Of a stretch of DNA of 36,377 nucleotides, positions 5,628 through 14,158 are shown in pieces. The notes below the pieces were generated by a model. The model searched no databases. It was not told the origin of the DNA and saw nothing but the letters and a program-made list of their open reading frames with translations. Numbering within the stretch: the stretch's first letter is position 1; each line of letters starts with the position of its first letter. A program made the position numbers and the translations under genes. Source of the DNA: a virus; IMG/VR virus record IMGVR_UViG_3300043427_002463, positions 1-36,377 of that record; one strand, written 5' to 3'.

Positions 5628-7747
5628 AAAAGTTAGATCACCCGGAACTGGTTCGACTCTACAAAGAAGGTGAAAACGCGGACAATCACCTGTACGCGGA
5701 ACAACGGTCTAACCTTCTTCTCGTTGCCGGGTCACACTATGCTCGCAAAGGCTCGCGGTTCTGGAACCGCGTTAGGGACGACCAGAGGCTCACGGAAGAG
5801 CAAAAAATCCGGCTGACTATCAATCACATTCAGCGGATTTGTAAAATTTACGAAAACAATATTATTTCCTACGCTCCGGGCGTTGCTCCACTTCCGAAGA
5901 ACGAGAACGAGCTTCAGGACCAAAAAGCGGCACAACTGAACAATGCCGTTTGGAAGGACATCAAGGACCGCCATCGTTGGAACGACAAGATCCGCGAGAT
6001 TGTGCAGGACTTTGTTCGCATCGGGGAAGTAGCACACAAAATTTACTGGGATGATAACAAGGGCAAGCAGATCGGGTTTGCTCCGATGGTGGATGAGTTC
6101 GGGATGCAGATGGTGGACGAGATGGGACAGCCCATGCTCGATCAATCTAAGCCCGTATTCTCCGGTGATTTCTGCTTCGAGCGCATCTTTGGATTCAACC
6201 TCTTCCGGGCCACTGAAGCGCGGAGCATGGAAGACTCTTGGTTCGTCGGTTTCCGCAAAATGGTGGATATTGACGAGCTTCGTGCTAGGGTAGGCGACGA
6301 TGAAGAGAAGCAAAAGCTCATCCAAGAGAGTAAGGATGAGACGTATCTTGTGTTCGATGGAAATGGATCAGCTTACGAGCGCACTAAAAACCAGTGTTTG
6401 TTGCTCGAAATGTATATCCGTCCGTCCATCAACTTCCCGAACGGTTACTATTTCATCTATACGATGCAAGGTGTTCTGTGGGAAGGCGAGCTTCCTTTCG
6501 GCGTTTTCCCGATTATTTACTGCGGTATGGACGAAGTTCCTACTTCTCCCCGTTGTTACTCGTTTATTAAACAGCTTCGCCCAATTCAGGGCGAAATCAA
6601 CCGGGCCATTAGTCAGACAGCTACCCATCAAGTTACTCTTGGCGACGATAAGCTCGCGGTACAAGCGGGAACGAAAATAGCCAACGGTGGACTTCAGCCT
6701 GGGGTTCGGGTGTTTTCTTACTCGGGACAGGCTCCTGTGGTCATTCCGGGCCGGACTGGGGACCAGTATCTTCCGTATATCGAGAAGATGGTCGATCAGT
6801 TCTACGTGATTGCCAATCTTCAGGAAGAATTGCAGGAAAAACCTGCGAATCTTGACCCGTACACGATGCTTTTCATGAGCATCCAACAGAAAAAGAAGTT
6901 TTCTGTCTACACTTCCAAGATCGAGCAGTATCTTATCGAGTTTTGCTCGAAGGCTTTGGAGCTTGCTAAGAATTACTACACCGAGCAGAACCTTGTTCCG
7001 GCAATCGGACGGGCAGAGCTTATCAATATCTCGGAATTCAAGACCACAACCCCGCTTCACTACTCGATTCGCCTTGAGCCAGGTAGCGAGGACATGGAAA
7101 CTCGTCTTGGAAAGCAGCTTACCTTCAACCAGATCATGCAGTATGTGGGATCTAACCTCGATCCGAAGGACATCGGTAAGATTATCCGCACTTCCCCATA
7201 CGCAAACAACGATCTCGCCGCGGAAGACCTGACTATGGACTTCGACGCGGGGACGAACATGATTTTGTCGCTTGATCGCGGGCAGTACATGGAGCCTTCC
7301 ATGTACGACGACAAGAAGTATTTGATTAAGCGTCTGACCAACCGGACCAGGAAAGCAGATTTCAAGTTTCTCCCAGAGCAGATGCAGATGATGTATCAGC
7401 AAGTCATCGGACAGTTGATTGATCTCGATGCGGAAGAGCAGAGAAAGATCCAAGAAGCCGCCCAGGGCTTTATCCCGATGTCCGGGATGGCGGTCGTTTG
7501 CGATATTTACGTTCCAGATCCAAACAATAGCTCTAAGACTATGAGGGCGCGAGTCCCTTATGATGCTCTTACTTGGCTTTTGAAGAGACTTGAGGAGCAG
7601 GGTGCTACTCAGCAAGCCATTATGCAACAGCAACAGGCCGTAGTTGCTCAAACTGCACAATCTCTTATGCAAGGTTCTCCATCACAACCACAAGCATCAG
7701 TTGGAGCGGAAAATCCGCTCCAACCGATGTTAAAACCCCAAGGGTAA
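5624..7747 (+). CDS. Portal protein (P22-like)
   Basis: This 707-residue protein would form the dodecameric ring at one head vertex through which DNA passes and to which the neck attaches. Length, position after terL and overall character match P22-type portals (about 725 residues). The N-terminal region (about 20-110) is helical with conserved-looking segments such as INHIQRICKIYENN. The central part is mixed. The C-terminal 65 residues are Gln/Ala-rich (AIMQQQQAVVAQTAQ), fitting the helical barrel or crown. The start overlaps the previous stop (ATGA), with AGGGA upstream. Scaffold and coat genes follow. Confidence 0.9.
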   Translation: MKKLDHPELVRLYKEGENADNHLYAEQRSNLLLVAGSHYARKGSRFWNRVRDDQRLTEEQKIRLTINHIQRICKIYENNIISYAPGVAPLPKNENELQDQKAAQLNNAVWKDIKDRHRWNDKIREIVQDFVRIGEVAHKIYWDDNKGKQIGFAPMVDEFGMQMVDEMGQPMLDQSKPVFSGDFCFERIFGFNLFRATEARSMEDSWFVGFRKMVDIDELRARVGDDEEKQKLIQESKDETYLVFDGNGSAYERTKNQCLLLEMYIRPSINFPNGYYFIYTMQGVLWEGELPFGVFPIIYCGMDEVPTSPRCYSFIKQLRPIQGEINRAISQTATHQVTLGDDKLAVQAGTKIANGGLQPGVRVFSYSGQAPVVIPGRTGDQYLPYIEKMVDQFYVIANLQEELQEKPANLDPYTMLFMSIQQKKKFSVYTSKIEQYLIEFCSKALELAKNYYTEQNLVPAIGRAELINISEFKTTTPLHYSIRLEPGSEDMETRLGKQLTFNQIMQYVGSNLDPKDIGKIIRTSPYANNDLAAEDLTMDFDAGTNMILSLDRGQYMEPSMYDDKKYLIKRLTNRTRKADFKFLPEQMQMMYQQVIGQLIDLDAEEQRKIQEAAQGFIPMSGMAVVCDIYVPDPNNSSKTMRARVPYDALTWLLKRLEEQGATQQAIMQQQQAVVAQTAQSLMQGSPSQPQASVGAENPLQPMLKPQG

Positions 7748-7771
7748 GGGCCAATTATCCAAAAGGACAGC

Positions 7772-8719
7772 ATGGAAAATCTGGAATCAGTACAAGAAAC
7801 ATCGACAGTACAATCAGCCCCCGAATCGGTAGCTTCGGCCCCCGTATCGGCTCCTGAAGTAGCTGCGGCCCCCGCCACAGAAGCTCAGGAATGGTCGCCC
7901 AACTACAAAGTTAAGGCATACGACAACGAGTATGAGATTCCTGAGAACTTTCGGGGATACATTAACAAGGACAACGAGAAAAACTTCCGAGAAGTGTTCG
8001 AGCGGTCGTTTGCTTTTGATACTATCAAGCAAAAGTACAAAGATGCTCACTCGAAGTACCAAGATGTCAACACCAAGTACGATACGATGACTAAAAACTT
8101 GGATCGCTTGTCCAAGTTTGTCCAGAACGGTGACTTTGACACCTTTTTCTCGACTATTCAGATCCCAGAGGCAGAAATTCAGAAGTGGATTTACAACAAG
8201 CTCACTCTTCAGGACTTGCCGAAGGAACAGCAACAACTTTACACTAAAAACAGCGAGTATCAGAGAGAACTGCTCTCCATGCAGGAAAAGTATGATGAGA
8301 TGCAGGGCAAGATGGCTGAGTTTGAGGAATACAAAGCTCAACAAGCCATTCAACAAAGACACTCTGAACTTGATTCGGTTCTGACAAGTTCCGAATACAG
8401 GGGACTCGCGGAAAGTTACGATGCTCGGGCAGGAAAACCCGGAGCGTTTAAGAACGAAGTCATCCTTCGTGCGGCGGCGTTGGCAAATGCCACAGGAAAA
8501 GACCTGTCTGCACAGGAGGCGGTTCAAGAGATGGCGAGACTGGTCGCTTGGAATCAGCAAAACGCTGGACAAGTATCAGGGGTAGCACAAAAGGGTCAGG
8601 GTAGACCAACTCTCCCTTCGGTGTCGGGAAAGACAAGCTCTCCGGTCGCACCACAAGTAAAAAGCATTGAGGATCTGAAGAGGCTCGCAAAAGCGGCTTC
8701 TCAAGGTCAAACCTACTAA
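7772..8719 (+). CDS. Capsid scaffolding protein
   Basis: This 315-residue protein lies between portal and coat, the usual scaffold position. Residues 1-45 are low-complexity Ala/Pro/Ser/Val. Residues 70-210 are charged and helical, with coiled-coil stretches (QQLYTKNSEYQRELLSMQEK). The C-terminus is basic (DLKRLAKAASQGQTY), as in scaffolds whose C-terminal helix-turn-helix binds coat protein. No protease motif is visible, so it is probably released rather than self-cleaved. The start has AAAGGAC at good spacing. Confidence 0.85.
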   Translation: MENLESVQETSTVQSAPESVASAPVSAPEVAAAPATEAQEWSPNYKVKAYDNEYEIPENFRGYINKDNEKNFREVFERSFAFDTIKQKYKDAHSKYQDVNTKYDTMTKNLDRLSKFVQNGDFDTFFSTIQIPEAEIQKWIYNKLTLQDLPKEQQQLYTKNSEYQRELLSMQEKYDEMQGKMAEFEEYKAQQAIQQRHSELDSVLTSSEYRGLAESYDARAGKPGAFKNEVILRAAALANATGKDLSAQEAVQEMARLVAWNQQNAGQVSGVAQKGQGRPTLPSVSGKTSSPVAPQVKSIEDLKRLAKAASQGQTY

Positions 8720-8746
8720 TAAACAACCTTTTGAAAGGGGTTAAAA

Positions 8747-9982
8747 ATGGCTACTAATCGTACATTTAGCAATATGCTGAATGAGTACCTCCCGGAGAAG
8801 CTCCTCCTGGAAGAACTCAAGAAGCGCAACTGGGCACTCGCAAACATTGAGCAGGACGATTCCTGGATGGGAGGAAATTTAGTAATCCCCTTCCTCGGAG
8901 CAGTTGGCTCTACCGTAACCTTCGGCTCTTTGGCCGCAGCTAACGACATTGCCGAAGAACTTTCTGTTCGCGGTCAAGTCGCTGCCTACAAAGAGTGTTG
9001 GGGATCTATGATCTTCAACGAAACCGATCTTCTTCAGCACGGCAAGCTCTCCGAGCAAAACTTCCTGAAGATCATCCCTGATGCAATCATGCGCCATGCT
9101 GATTACATCTCGGCTGTGGTTTCTCAGAACCTCCTCACCGGATCGGCTGTTGCCAAGGCAATCGCTGACGGAACCGTTGGTGGTCTGATTACTGTTGCTC
9201 AACCTGATCGTTTCCCGATTGGCATGAAAGTTTCCGTTGATGACGGTGACTCTTCTCCTGTCAGCGGCTACGTCAGCGCGATCAACCTGAACACCGGAGT
9301 TCTCTCTATTGTCACCGCTCGCGGCGGCTCGACTCCTGTGGATCTGTCTGCTTACACCGTAGCTCAAGGCGCAGCTATCTACGGAGACGGTCAGCAAGCC
9401 AATGGCTTCGACAACCTCCCGAACCAGTTGCTCTCCGCTGCTAACGGCGGTGCATCTTCGATCTTGGGCGTGACCAAGACCGCTTATCCGTTCACCCAGG
9501 CTATCAACGTGGACGGATCTGGAATCACCGCGTCGAACATTCTGTCTCAGATTTTCGATGCTTACGTGACTGTTCGTCGTTTGGGCGGTGGTAAGCCGTT
9601 CAAAGTCGTGATGAGCTACAAGAACTACGGCTCTTGCTTGAAAGTTCTTGAAACTCAGAAGGGCGCGTTCAACGTCGTTCCTAACTCCAAGAAGACCGAA
9701 GCCTACGCTTTCGACTCTATCTCGGTGGGTGGTTTCGCCGGAACTCTCGAACTGTCCGCAGTTCAAGAGATGGATGACGACAAAATCATGCTCCTCGACC
9801 TGTCTGGCATGAAGTTTTACACCAACGGCGGTATCCGTCGTCGTAAAGCTCCAGATGGAAAGGAATACTTCGAAGTGCGCAACACTTCTGGTTTCCAGTA
9901 CATCGTCGATCATTGCTTGTTCGGCGAGTTTGTGGTGAAAGAACCTAAGAAACAGGGTATCATCCACAGCATCAGCTACTAA
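8747..9982 (+). CDS. Major capsid (coat) protein, P22 gp5-like
   Basis: This 411-residue protein is the expected size of a P22-type coat (about 430 residues) and follows the scaffold gene. The segment at about 142-215 (FPIGMKVSVDDGD to AAIYGDG) is a beta-rich insertion resembling the I-domain-like insert of P22-group coats. AAAGGGG precedes the ATG, and codon use is strongly biased (many CTC, GTT, AAG, ATC), as expected for the most abundant virion protein. A strong hairpin follows the stop. The HK97 fold is inferred from the family, not directly seen. Confidence 0.88.
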   Translation: MATNRTFSNMLNEYLPEKLLLEELKKRNWALANIEQDDSWMGGNLVIPFLGAVGSTVTFGSLAAANDIAEELSVRGQVAAYKECWGSMIFNETDLLQHGKLSEQNFLKIIPDAIMRHADYISAVVSQNLLTGSAVAKAIADGTVGGLITVAQPDRFPIGMKVSVDDGDSSPVSGYVSAINLNTGVLSIVTARGGSTPVDLSAYTVAQGAAIYGDGQQANGFDNLPNQLLSAANGGASSILGVTKTAYPFTQAINVDGSGITASNILSQIFDAYVTVRRLGGGKPFKVVMSYKNYGSCLKVLETQKGAFNVVPNSKKTEAYAFDSISVGGFAGTLELSAVQEMDDDKIMLLDLSGMKFYTNGGIRRRKAPDGKEYFEVRNTSGFQYIVDHCLFGEFVVKEPKKQGIIHSISY

Positions 9983-9990
9983 CCAACGAT

Positions 9991-10015
9991 GGGGGAGGCG
10001 CGATGCGTCTCCCCC
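9991..10015 (+). terminator. GC-rich hairpin after the coat gene
   Basis: GGGGGAGGCGC and GCGTCTCCCCC pair over 11 bp with one G-T wobble and a 3-nt loop. The following tail is only TT then CAATT, so termination may be partial or the hairpin may stabilise the mRNA end. The next gene starts 22 nt later with no room for a promoter. Confidence 0.65.
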
Positions 10016-10036
10016 TTCAATTAAAAAGGAGATAAC

Positions 10037-10363
10037 ATGGCGGCACTAAGTCTTACAGTAGGGGCAAGGTTTAAGAAGAATGTCATTAAGCAACAGACAG
10101 TAGGGACAGTGGCGACTGGTCTTACTCCTTTGGCTATTTCAGATTCCGTTAAGCAACCCGAGCAAATTTTTGTTCAGGCTCTTTCTGGTAACACTGGAAA
10201 AATTACAATCGGTCTTTCCGGAGTGACTGCGGGCGGGGCGGGGATTGAACTTATTGCAGGTGCAAATACTGTTCTCCCGAGCAATACCGTAGGCGACTGG
10301 TATGTGATTTCTGACTCTTCGAATCAAAAACTTAATATCATCTATTCTTCCGGAGCGGTATAA
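10037..10363 (+). CDS. Hypothetical small virion protein
   Basis: This 108-residue protein is rich in beta-favouring and small residues (Val, Ile, Thr, Gly, Ser), with no charged helix. It has a perfect-looking ribosome site (AAGGAG, 6 nt spacing). Its place after the coat gene fits a head decoration or fibre-base protein. No motif is recognised. It overlaps the next gene by one base (TAATG). Confidence 0.7.
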   Translation: MAALSLTVGARFKKNVIKQQTVGTVATGLTPLAISDSVKQPEQIFVQALSGNTGKITIGLSGVTAGGAGIELIAGANTVLPSNTVGDWYVISDSSNQKLNIIYSSGAV

Positions 10364-11931
10364 TGAGTTACGCCCCATTTCCATTAGTATGGGGTCCACT
10401 TGCAGGAGGCGGGGGCGGTCCTTCGTTTGGAGTAATTCAAACTGACTTTGGGACTTACCCCACCGCCAGTGGATCTAGTGACATCCTAAACCTAGTATCC
10501 GACAACCCTGCGAACTACTACTTTACTGGTACTGCTCTCACCGATACGGTTACTCTTACCATTCAAGGCTTCGTTCCGATCTCGGACTACGAGGCGTACA
10601 ATGAGCTTCAGAAAGAGCCTACCGGGTTTCCAAACAGGACAGACTCTTCAACTAGCTTTGACGAGATCAGTCGTGAATTCAGCATCTCGCCTACCGGAGC
10701 ATCGTTTGATGTCTATGTGAAGGGCAAGAAGTACACAAAAACTTCAACACAGACCGTCACCATTCCTAACTCTCCTGGCAATCATTACATCTACTTTGAT
10801 GTGAGTGGAGTTCTTCAGACCTCTCAAGTCGTATCTATTGATCTTTTTCAAGATAACGCGCTTGTGGGGATCATCTACTGGAACACCGAAATTTCTAAAC
10901 AGGTTTACTATGCAGAAGAGCGGCATGGTGTGGTTATGGATGGGGCTACTCATGGGTATCTCCATACTATTTTCGGTGCTAGGTATCTTTCTGGTTTTGC
11001 TCTTCAAGGATTTTCTGTTGACGGCACTGGGGACGTAGACAGCGACGCGCAGTTCACCGCAGACTCCGGTTCGTTCCGCGATGAAGACTTAGTTATCCAG
11101 GCTTTAGCTCAGTCTCAAATCCCTATCCTGTATCGTCAGGGGACGCTCTGGAGAAAGAAAGCGGCTGACGCTTTTCCTGTCATTTATAGTGGGACTGCGG
11201 GATATACCGGAGCTAGTGGAAGGCTTGCCTACAACGTATTGTCTGGTGGGTCTTGGAGTCTTGCAGAAGTACCCAATACTAACTTTGTCCTGGTTCACTT
11301 TTTTGCCACTAACGACGTAAACAATCCTGTCGTCGGTATCCAGGGGATTGATGTTTATACTTCAATCTCGGGAGCCAGAACCGCCGCGTCGGAAGAAATT
11401 TCTTCTCTTAGCGGGCTTCCTTTTGCTGAATTTGTGGCGATTGGATCTGTTGTATTTGAAACCGCAGATGCCTATTCAAATACAGTAAAGGCTAAAGTCC
11501 GTTCCATCTCAGTTGATGAGGACTACGTAGACTTTAGAGGAACTCAACCATACTCGCCTTCGCATGGCGCGGTGAGTTCACACAGCCTTCTCTCAAATCT
11601 TTCTAGCGATGACCACCCACAGTATCTTACCGAAGACCGCGCAAACCTTTTGTATTACACGCAGTCCGAAGTTAATACGATCGTAGCCGGACTTGCGGAT
11701 CCATATTTAGAGGTGTTCACTCTTGACTCAACTGCGATTGCGGATAAAAAAATAACTCTCTCTAACACACCAAGCTCTTCAACTACTATTCGATTCCTTC
11801 CAGATGGAGGAATTGAACAAAGATTTTCCGTTGACTATGACTTAAACGGCAATGATATAATTTGGGATGGTCTTGAGCTGGATGGTTTTCTCGAAGTTGG
11901 GGATGTGGTGCGTATTTACTATTCAGCTTAA
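10363..11931 (+). CDS. Tail fibre or minor structural protein with HPQYL motif
   Basis: This 522-residue protein is beta-rich with Gly/Ser/Thr composition. Near residues 400-430 it contains SLLSNLSSDDHPQYLTEDR, a motif common in phage fibre and appendage proteins, where the His-Pro-Gln-Tyr-Leu segment sits in a trimeric stalk. The C-terminal 80 residues look like a compact beta domain (ADKKITLSNTPSSSTTIRFL). The previous gene overlaps by one base. It is followed by another fibre gene. The exact role (head fibre or tail fibre) cannot be told. Confidence 0.65.
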   Translation: MSYAPFPLVWGPLAGGGGGPSFGVIQTDFGTYPTASGSSDILNLVSDNPANYYFTGTALTDTVTLTIQGFVPISDYEAYNELQKEPTGFPNRTDSSTSFDEISREFSISPTGASFDVYVKGKKYTKTSTQTVTIPNSPGNHYIYFDVSGVLQTSQVVSIDLFQDNALVGIIYWNTEISKQVYYAEERHGVVMDGATHGYLHTIFGARYLSGFALQGFSVDGTGDVDSDAQFTADSGSFRDEDLVIQALAQSQIPILYRQGTLWRKKAADAFPVIYSGTAGYTGASGRLAYNVLSGGSWSLAEVPNTNFVLVHFFATNDVNNPVVGIQGIDVYTSISGARTAASEEISSLSGLPFAEFVAIGSVVFETADAYSNTVKAKVRSISVDEDYVDFRGTQPYSPSHGAVSSHSLLSNLSSDDHPQYLTEDRANLLYYTQSEVNTIVAGLADPYLEVFTLDSTAIADKKITLSNTPSSSTTIRFLPDGGIEQRFSVDYDLNGNDIIWDGLELDGFLEVGDVVRIYYSA

Positions 11932-11961
11932 TGATCTTTAACAAACAAGGAGAACGTAATA

Positions 11962-14103
11962 ATGGCTAATCAAATCAAAAAGAAGTTTCTAGGAGCCGAT
12001 CAGGTTTCTGGAGACAAAATCTTGCTCGACAACGAACAGGCGTTGCGGGCAAAACTTAGCAGCGGTTTTACTACCGATGTTTTGAAATTGGACGTTAACA
12101 ACAAGGTTATCGTTTACCGCGATGGCGTAACTGACGAAATTGCATACCAAGGCGACATCACCGACTTGGACGGTGCGATTAGCGATCACGTCGGCGCAGC
12201 TTCCGACGCACACGATGCGTCAGCAATCTCTGTTGTTGCAACTGGAAATCTTTCCTCAACCAACGTCCAAGGCGCACTCGAAGAGTTGCAGATGGAGTTG
12301 GACGGTCTTGGAGCTACTTATGTAGATGTGTCCGGAGATACCATGTCCGGAAGCCTCGACATGGACGGGAACAGCATCGAAGGACTTCCTTCTGCTACTG
12401 CTTCTGGTCAACCCGTTGCTTTCCAACAGATCGGTGCTAACGACGGGGTTGCTCCACTTAACTCGTCTGGTAAGATCGACGCACAATACCTTCCTTCTTA
12501 CGTTGACGACGTTGAAGAATATGCGAATCTTGCTGCTTTTCCTGGAGTTGGTGAGTCTGGGAAAATCTATGTGGCACTGGATAGCAATAAGACCTATCGT
12601 TGGTCTGGTAGCCAGTACATCGAGATTTCTCCAAGCGAAGTAAACTCGGTAAATGGTCAGTCTGGAATTGTTGTTCTTGATTCTGACGACATTTCTGAGG
12701 GTTCGAGCAATCTGTATTTTACTGAAGCTCGCGCCAAGTCTGCTGCTGTTTCGGACGCTATTGTTGACGGAGTTACTGACGTAGCTCCTTCTCAAAACGC
12801 AGTTCACGACGCACTCGCTCTCAAGTACGACGCGGCTGATTTTGATACCGACTGGGACAACCGCCTTTCTCAGAAAGACACTGACGATCTTTCTGAAGGT
12901 GCAAGCAATCTGTACTTTACCGATGCTCGCGCTAAGGCTGCTGCTGTTTCTAATTCTATCACTGATGGAATTATTGACGTGGCTCCTTCCCAGAACGCTG
13001 TGCATGATGCTCTTGCTCTCAAGCTCGACATCAGCGCGTTTCCTACGGAGTTCAGCTCTGAGCTTGCTACCAAAAGCACTAACGATCTTGCTGAAGGCGG
13101 GTCTAACCTGTACTTCACCGATGCTCGTGCAAAAGCCGCCGCTGTAGCGGATCTCATTCAAGACGGTGTTCTTGATGTAGCTCCTTCGCAGAACGCTGTT
13201 TTTGACGCGGTTGCTGCTCTCGAAGCTGAAGACGATACCTTCTTGAAGTTGGATGGTTCTCGCACGATGACCGGAAACCTTCAGATGGACTTCAACTCTA
13301 TTAGCTCTGTGGGTGCGATTAGCGGTCCTACCGAAATCACTGGTCAAATTGGACAGACCATGACTTTCGGTATTTCTAGCTCGTTCATCTTCCAGTCGGC
13401 TATTGATATGCAGTCGGCAAGCAAGATCGTCGGACTTTCTGACGGTACTAATCCAGGAGATGCAGTAAACAAAGGTCAGCTTGATGCGTTGGGGGACAAC
13501 TACCTTGCCCTTGATGGATCTGACAGCATGGCTGGCAATCTTGACATGGGAACCAATGACATTAACAATGTCAGCAATGTCAATGCCCTGAATCTCTACG
13601 CCGGAACTCTTAACGATGTCGTTACGATTTCTGGTTCTCCTGCGGAACCAATCGTTTTCTCTGCAATTCATACTAAAGTAGAATTTCAGACCGACGTTGA
13701 CATGGGTTCCACTAACAAAATCATCAATCTTGAAGATGGTGTTAGTGCAGGAGACGCAGTAAACAAGGGACAACTCGATGCGGTTGAATCTGCTCTGGAT
13801 TCTCGCCTTGATGTTCTTGAGGCTGCTGCTGCTGAGTGGGCAACCCCATACAAGCGCACTCTCGATGCAACCGATCTCAGCAACGGTTATATCGACCTGC
13901 CTCACGAAGCTCTCCAGACGAACAGCATGGGGGTCTTTGCAGACCGTCTTGCTCTTCATCAGGGCGCATCTGAAGACTACACCCTCTCTGTTGTGGGTGG
14001 AGTTACCCGGATCACCTTTGGTGGGGATCTGGTAGGCGGCGGGGCAACCCAACCGCTTCAGGAAGGCGATTCGATCTATGTTCGCTATCAAAAATCTGTC
14101 TAA
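11962..14103 (+). CDS. Repeat-containing tail fibre protein
   Basis: This 713-residue protein is built from repeats. Three 66-residue units (about residues 242-415) each contain SEG.SNLYFT.ARAK.AAV and DVAPSQNAV.DA. A second family (GDTMSGSLDMDGNSI and relatives, about 127, 433 and 513) and a third (DGTNPGDAVNKGQLDAL, about 492 and 593) are also present. These are typical of trimeric fibre shafts. Residues 595-625 form a predicted coiled coil before a beta-rich tip (625-713). CAAGGAGAAC precedes the ATG. A strong terminator follows. It probably binds the host surface or connects the tip domain to the tail. Confidence 0.85.
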   Translation: MANQIKKKFLGADQVSGDKILLDNEQALRAKLSSGFTTDVLKLDVNNKVIVYRDGVTDEIAYQGDITDLDGAISDHVGAASDAHDASAISVVATGNLSSTNVQGALEELQMELDGLGATYVDVSGDTMSGSLDMDGNSIEGLPSATASGQPVAFQQIGANDGVAPLNSSGKIDAQYLPSYVDDVEEYANLAAFPGVGESGKIYVALDSNKTYRWSGSQYIEISPSEVNSVNGQSGIVVLDSDDISEGSSNLYFTEARAKSAAVSDAIVDGVTDVAPSQNAVHDALALKYDAADFDTDWDNRLSQKDTDDLSEGASNLYFTDARAKAAAVSNSITDGIIDVAPSQNAVHDALALKLDISAFPTEFSSELATKSTNDLAEGGSNLYFTDARAKAAAVADLIQDGVLDVAPSQNAVFDAVAALEAEDDTFLKLDGSRTMTGNLQMDFNSISSVGAISGPTEITGQIGQTMTFGISSSFIFQSAIDMQSASKIVGLSDGTNPGDAVNKGQLDALGDNYLALDGSDSMAGNLDMGTNDINNVSNVNALNLYAGTLNDVVTISGSPAEPIVFSAIHTKVEFQTDVDMGSTNKIINLEDGVSAGDAVNKGQLDAVESALDSRLDVLEAAAAEWATPYKRTLDATDLSNGYIDLPHEALQTNSMGVFADRLALHQGASEDYTLSVVGGVTRITFGGDLVGGGATQPLQEGDSIYVRYQKSV
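12685..13230 (+). repeat. Three 198-bp in-frame repeat units in the fibre gene
   Basis: Units begin at 12685, 12883 and 13081, exactly 198 nt (66 codons) apart; the third is incomplete. Each encodes SNLYFT, then ARAK.AAV, then DVAPSQNAV. Protein similarity is higher than DNA similarity because third positions differ, so the duplications are old and kept by selection. Confidence 0.9.
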
Positions 14104-14115
14104 TTAGATAGGCTT

Positions 14116-14146
14116 GGGGGGTAGGGGTTCCCTGCCCCCCATTTTT
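14116..14146 (+). terminator. Rho-independent terminator after the repeat fibre gene
   Basis: GGGGGG (14116-14121) pairs with CCCCCC (14135-14140), and AGGG with CCCT, across one T-G wobble with a 3-nt loop. The tail is ATTTTT. Only 12 nt separate it from the next ATG at 14159, so that gene must be expressed by read-through. Confidence 0.8.
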
Positions 14147-14158
14147 ACTGGAGATCAA

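Noticed and set aside
6368-7672. Long minus-strand open frame opposite the portal gene
   Set aside because: Opposite a firmly assigned gene; Leu/Arg/His-rich composition without motif or translation signal.
8879-9967. Minus-strand open frame opposite the coat gene
   Set aside because: A by-product of strong codon bias in the coat gene; no ribosome site or recognisable domain.
12256-14091. Long minus-strand open frame opposite the repeat fibre gene
   Set aside because: It mirrors codon bias and repeats of the fibre gene, is rich in Arg/Ser/Val/Asn without motifs, and has no ribosome site.
14114-14158. Upstream extension of the beta-helix fibre gene
   Set aside because: The extra codons are formed by the terminator stem; ATG 14159 has a clear GGAG site.
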